Origin: Rheinheimera faecalis | GTDB lineage: Bacteria; Pseudomonadota; Gammaproteobacteria; Enterobacterales; Alteromonadaceae | NCBI RefSeq assembly: GCF_021290965.1 | Contig: NZ_JAJOYT010000001.1 | Location: 496,001 to 560,000 of the forward strand | Reading direction: 5' to 3' | Length of the DNA: 64,000 nucleotides | Shown: one piece after another, positions 63,462 to 64,000 of the stretch | How the letters are laid out: each line of letters begins with the position of its first letter | Numbering within the stretch: position 1 is the first letter of the stretch | Program-made: the position numbers and the translations under genes | The notes under the pieces: model-generated | What the model saw: the letters and a program-made list of their open reading frames with translations, nothing else | The model's database searches: none | Told to the model about the DNA's origin: nothing

Positions 63462-64000
63462 CGCTGACGACGACAGTGCGGCAAAAGCTTATCAACAGCT
63501 TCAGGCAGCGATTTTACCGTTGGCTGGATAAACGCCAACCTGCTGCAAAAGAAGTGCAACTCAGGCAACATCTGCTTTTTGTTTTTCCTACGGCCTATGG
63601 TGGCTGGTTTGTACTTCTTATCGCTTTATTGTATTTATTTGGCACTAACTATCAGAATAACCTGATATTGCTCTGTGCTTACCTGCTGTTGTCGTTGTTT
63701 TGTTTTTGTATTCTCGCCGCTTTTTTTAATCTGTATCAGCTGAAGATCAGTGCAGGCGCCGAACCCTTTGGTTATGCCGGATCCTCAGTACAACTGACAG
63801 TGCAGCTACATCAGCATCAGTATAAAAAAATGCTCTACATATCAGGTGAAGATTTCACCCCGCTATTTTTTGAGACCTTGCCAAACGAACTACTGCTCGA
63901 GCTTTATCCACAACGACGGGGGTTTTATCAGCTTCAGCGTTTTACACTGCGCTCCTATTACCCTTTTGGACTGATCCACTGCTGGACCCATATTCAGTTA
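63458..64000 (+). CDS. DUF58-family protein, N-terminal part (runs off window)
   Basis: The ATG overlaps the moxR stop (ATGA), and the frame stays open to the window end, giving 181 residues. After a basic N-terminus come two membrane helices (YGGWFVLLIALLYLFGTNY and LILLCAYLLLSLFCFCILAA). The DUF58 periplasmic/cytoplasmic part follows, with the diagnostic ELYPQRRGFYQLQRFTLRS and YYPFGLIHCW. It is part of a MoxR-DUF58(-VWA) operon of unknown physiological role. Confidence 0.85.
   Translation, partial: MTLTTTVRQKLINSFRQRFYRWLDKRQPAAKEVQLRQHLLFVFPTAYGGWFVLLIALLYLFGTNYQNNLILLCAYLLLSLFCFCILAAFFNLYQLKISAGAEPFGYAGSSVQLTVQLHQHQYKKMLYISGEDFTPLFFETLPNELLLELYPQRRGFYQLQRFTLRSYYPFGLIHCWTHIQL

Overview
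The window looks like chromosomal DNA of a free-living gammaproteobacterium of the Alteromonadales/Rheinheimera type. That placement is inferred from gene content and order, not from a marker-gene search. Supporting signs are the block seqA-pgm divergent from ybfF/DUF2788/ybfE/fldA/fur, a HexR-controlled Entner-Doudoroff block (zwf-pgl-edd-glk-eda, hexR, pykA), FabA-type unsaturated fatty acid synthesis, a PpsA/PSRP pair and a 127-bp ERIC-type element. No tRNA, rRNA, CRISPR array, insertion sequence or complete prophage was seen.

Layout. 1-17.2 kb: a partial CNNM-type membrane protein, htpX, dps, a CPA2 antiporter, the ABC-F protein ybiT, an EamA permease divergent from a MocR regulator, a CoA-transferase/GNAT fusion followed directly by an HDAC-like deacetylase, a Fur-boxed TonB receptor, and a trkH gene in one operon with a KdpD-like kinase and a KdpE-like regulator. 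17.2-22.2 kb: an accessory stretch with a VOC protein, small orphan membrane and secreted proteins, an isolated contractile tail sheath gene, a family of GGGGCAAGACTTGACCCC-type palindromes, and a recognisable integron gene cassette (a YqcC-like gene plus an 84-bp attC).

22.2-32.8 kb: central carbon metabolism (eda, glk, edd, pgl, zwf, hexR, pykA, a second EamA permease, pfkA). 32.8-47 kb: a LytS/LytR-type two-component pair, DUF962, an acyl-CoA thioesterase, a HIT protein, an M61 peptidase, a DUF457-type membrane protein, a two-domain PTPS-family protein, fabA behind a FabR-like operator, DUF1761, asmA and ydiJ. 47-64 kb: glgP, pgm, seqA, ybfF, DUF2788, ybfE, fldA, DUF4442, fur, a divergent DraG-family protein, ppsA, the PSRP regulator, a PanE/ApbA-family reductase, class II DAHP synthase, and the start of a MoxR/DUF58 operon.

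How the genes fit together. Glucose enters through Glk, Zwf and Pgl, then passes through Edd and Eda to pyruvate. PykA and PpsA oppose each other at the PEP/pyruvate node, and PSRP controls PpsA. HexR-like palindromes (TGTAA-N5-TTACA) lie at zwf, pykA and, with two copies, glgP, which suggests that glycogen breakdown is tied to the same regulator. The parts most worth a second look are the integron cassette and its disrupted neighbour, the orphan sheath gene, the acyltransferase/deacetylase operon, the Trk/Kdp-like hybrid operon, and the structured leaders upstream of the CNNM gene and htpX.
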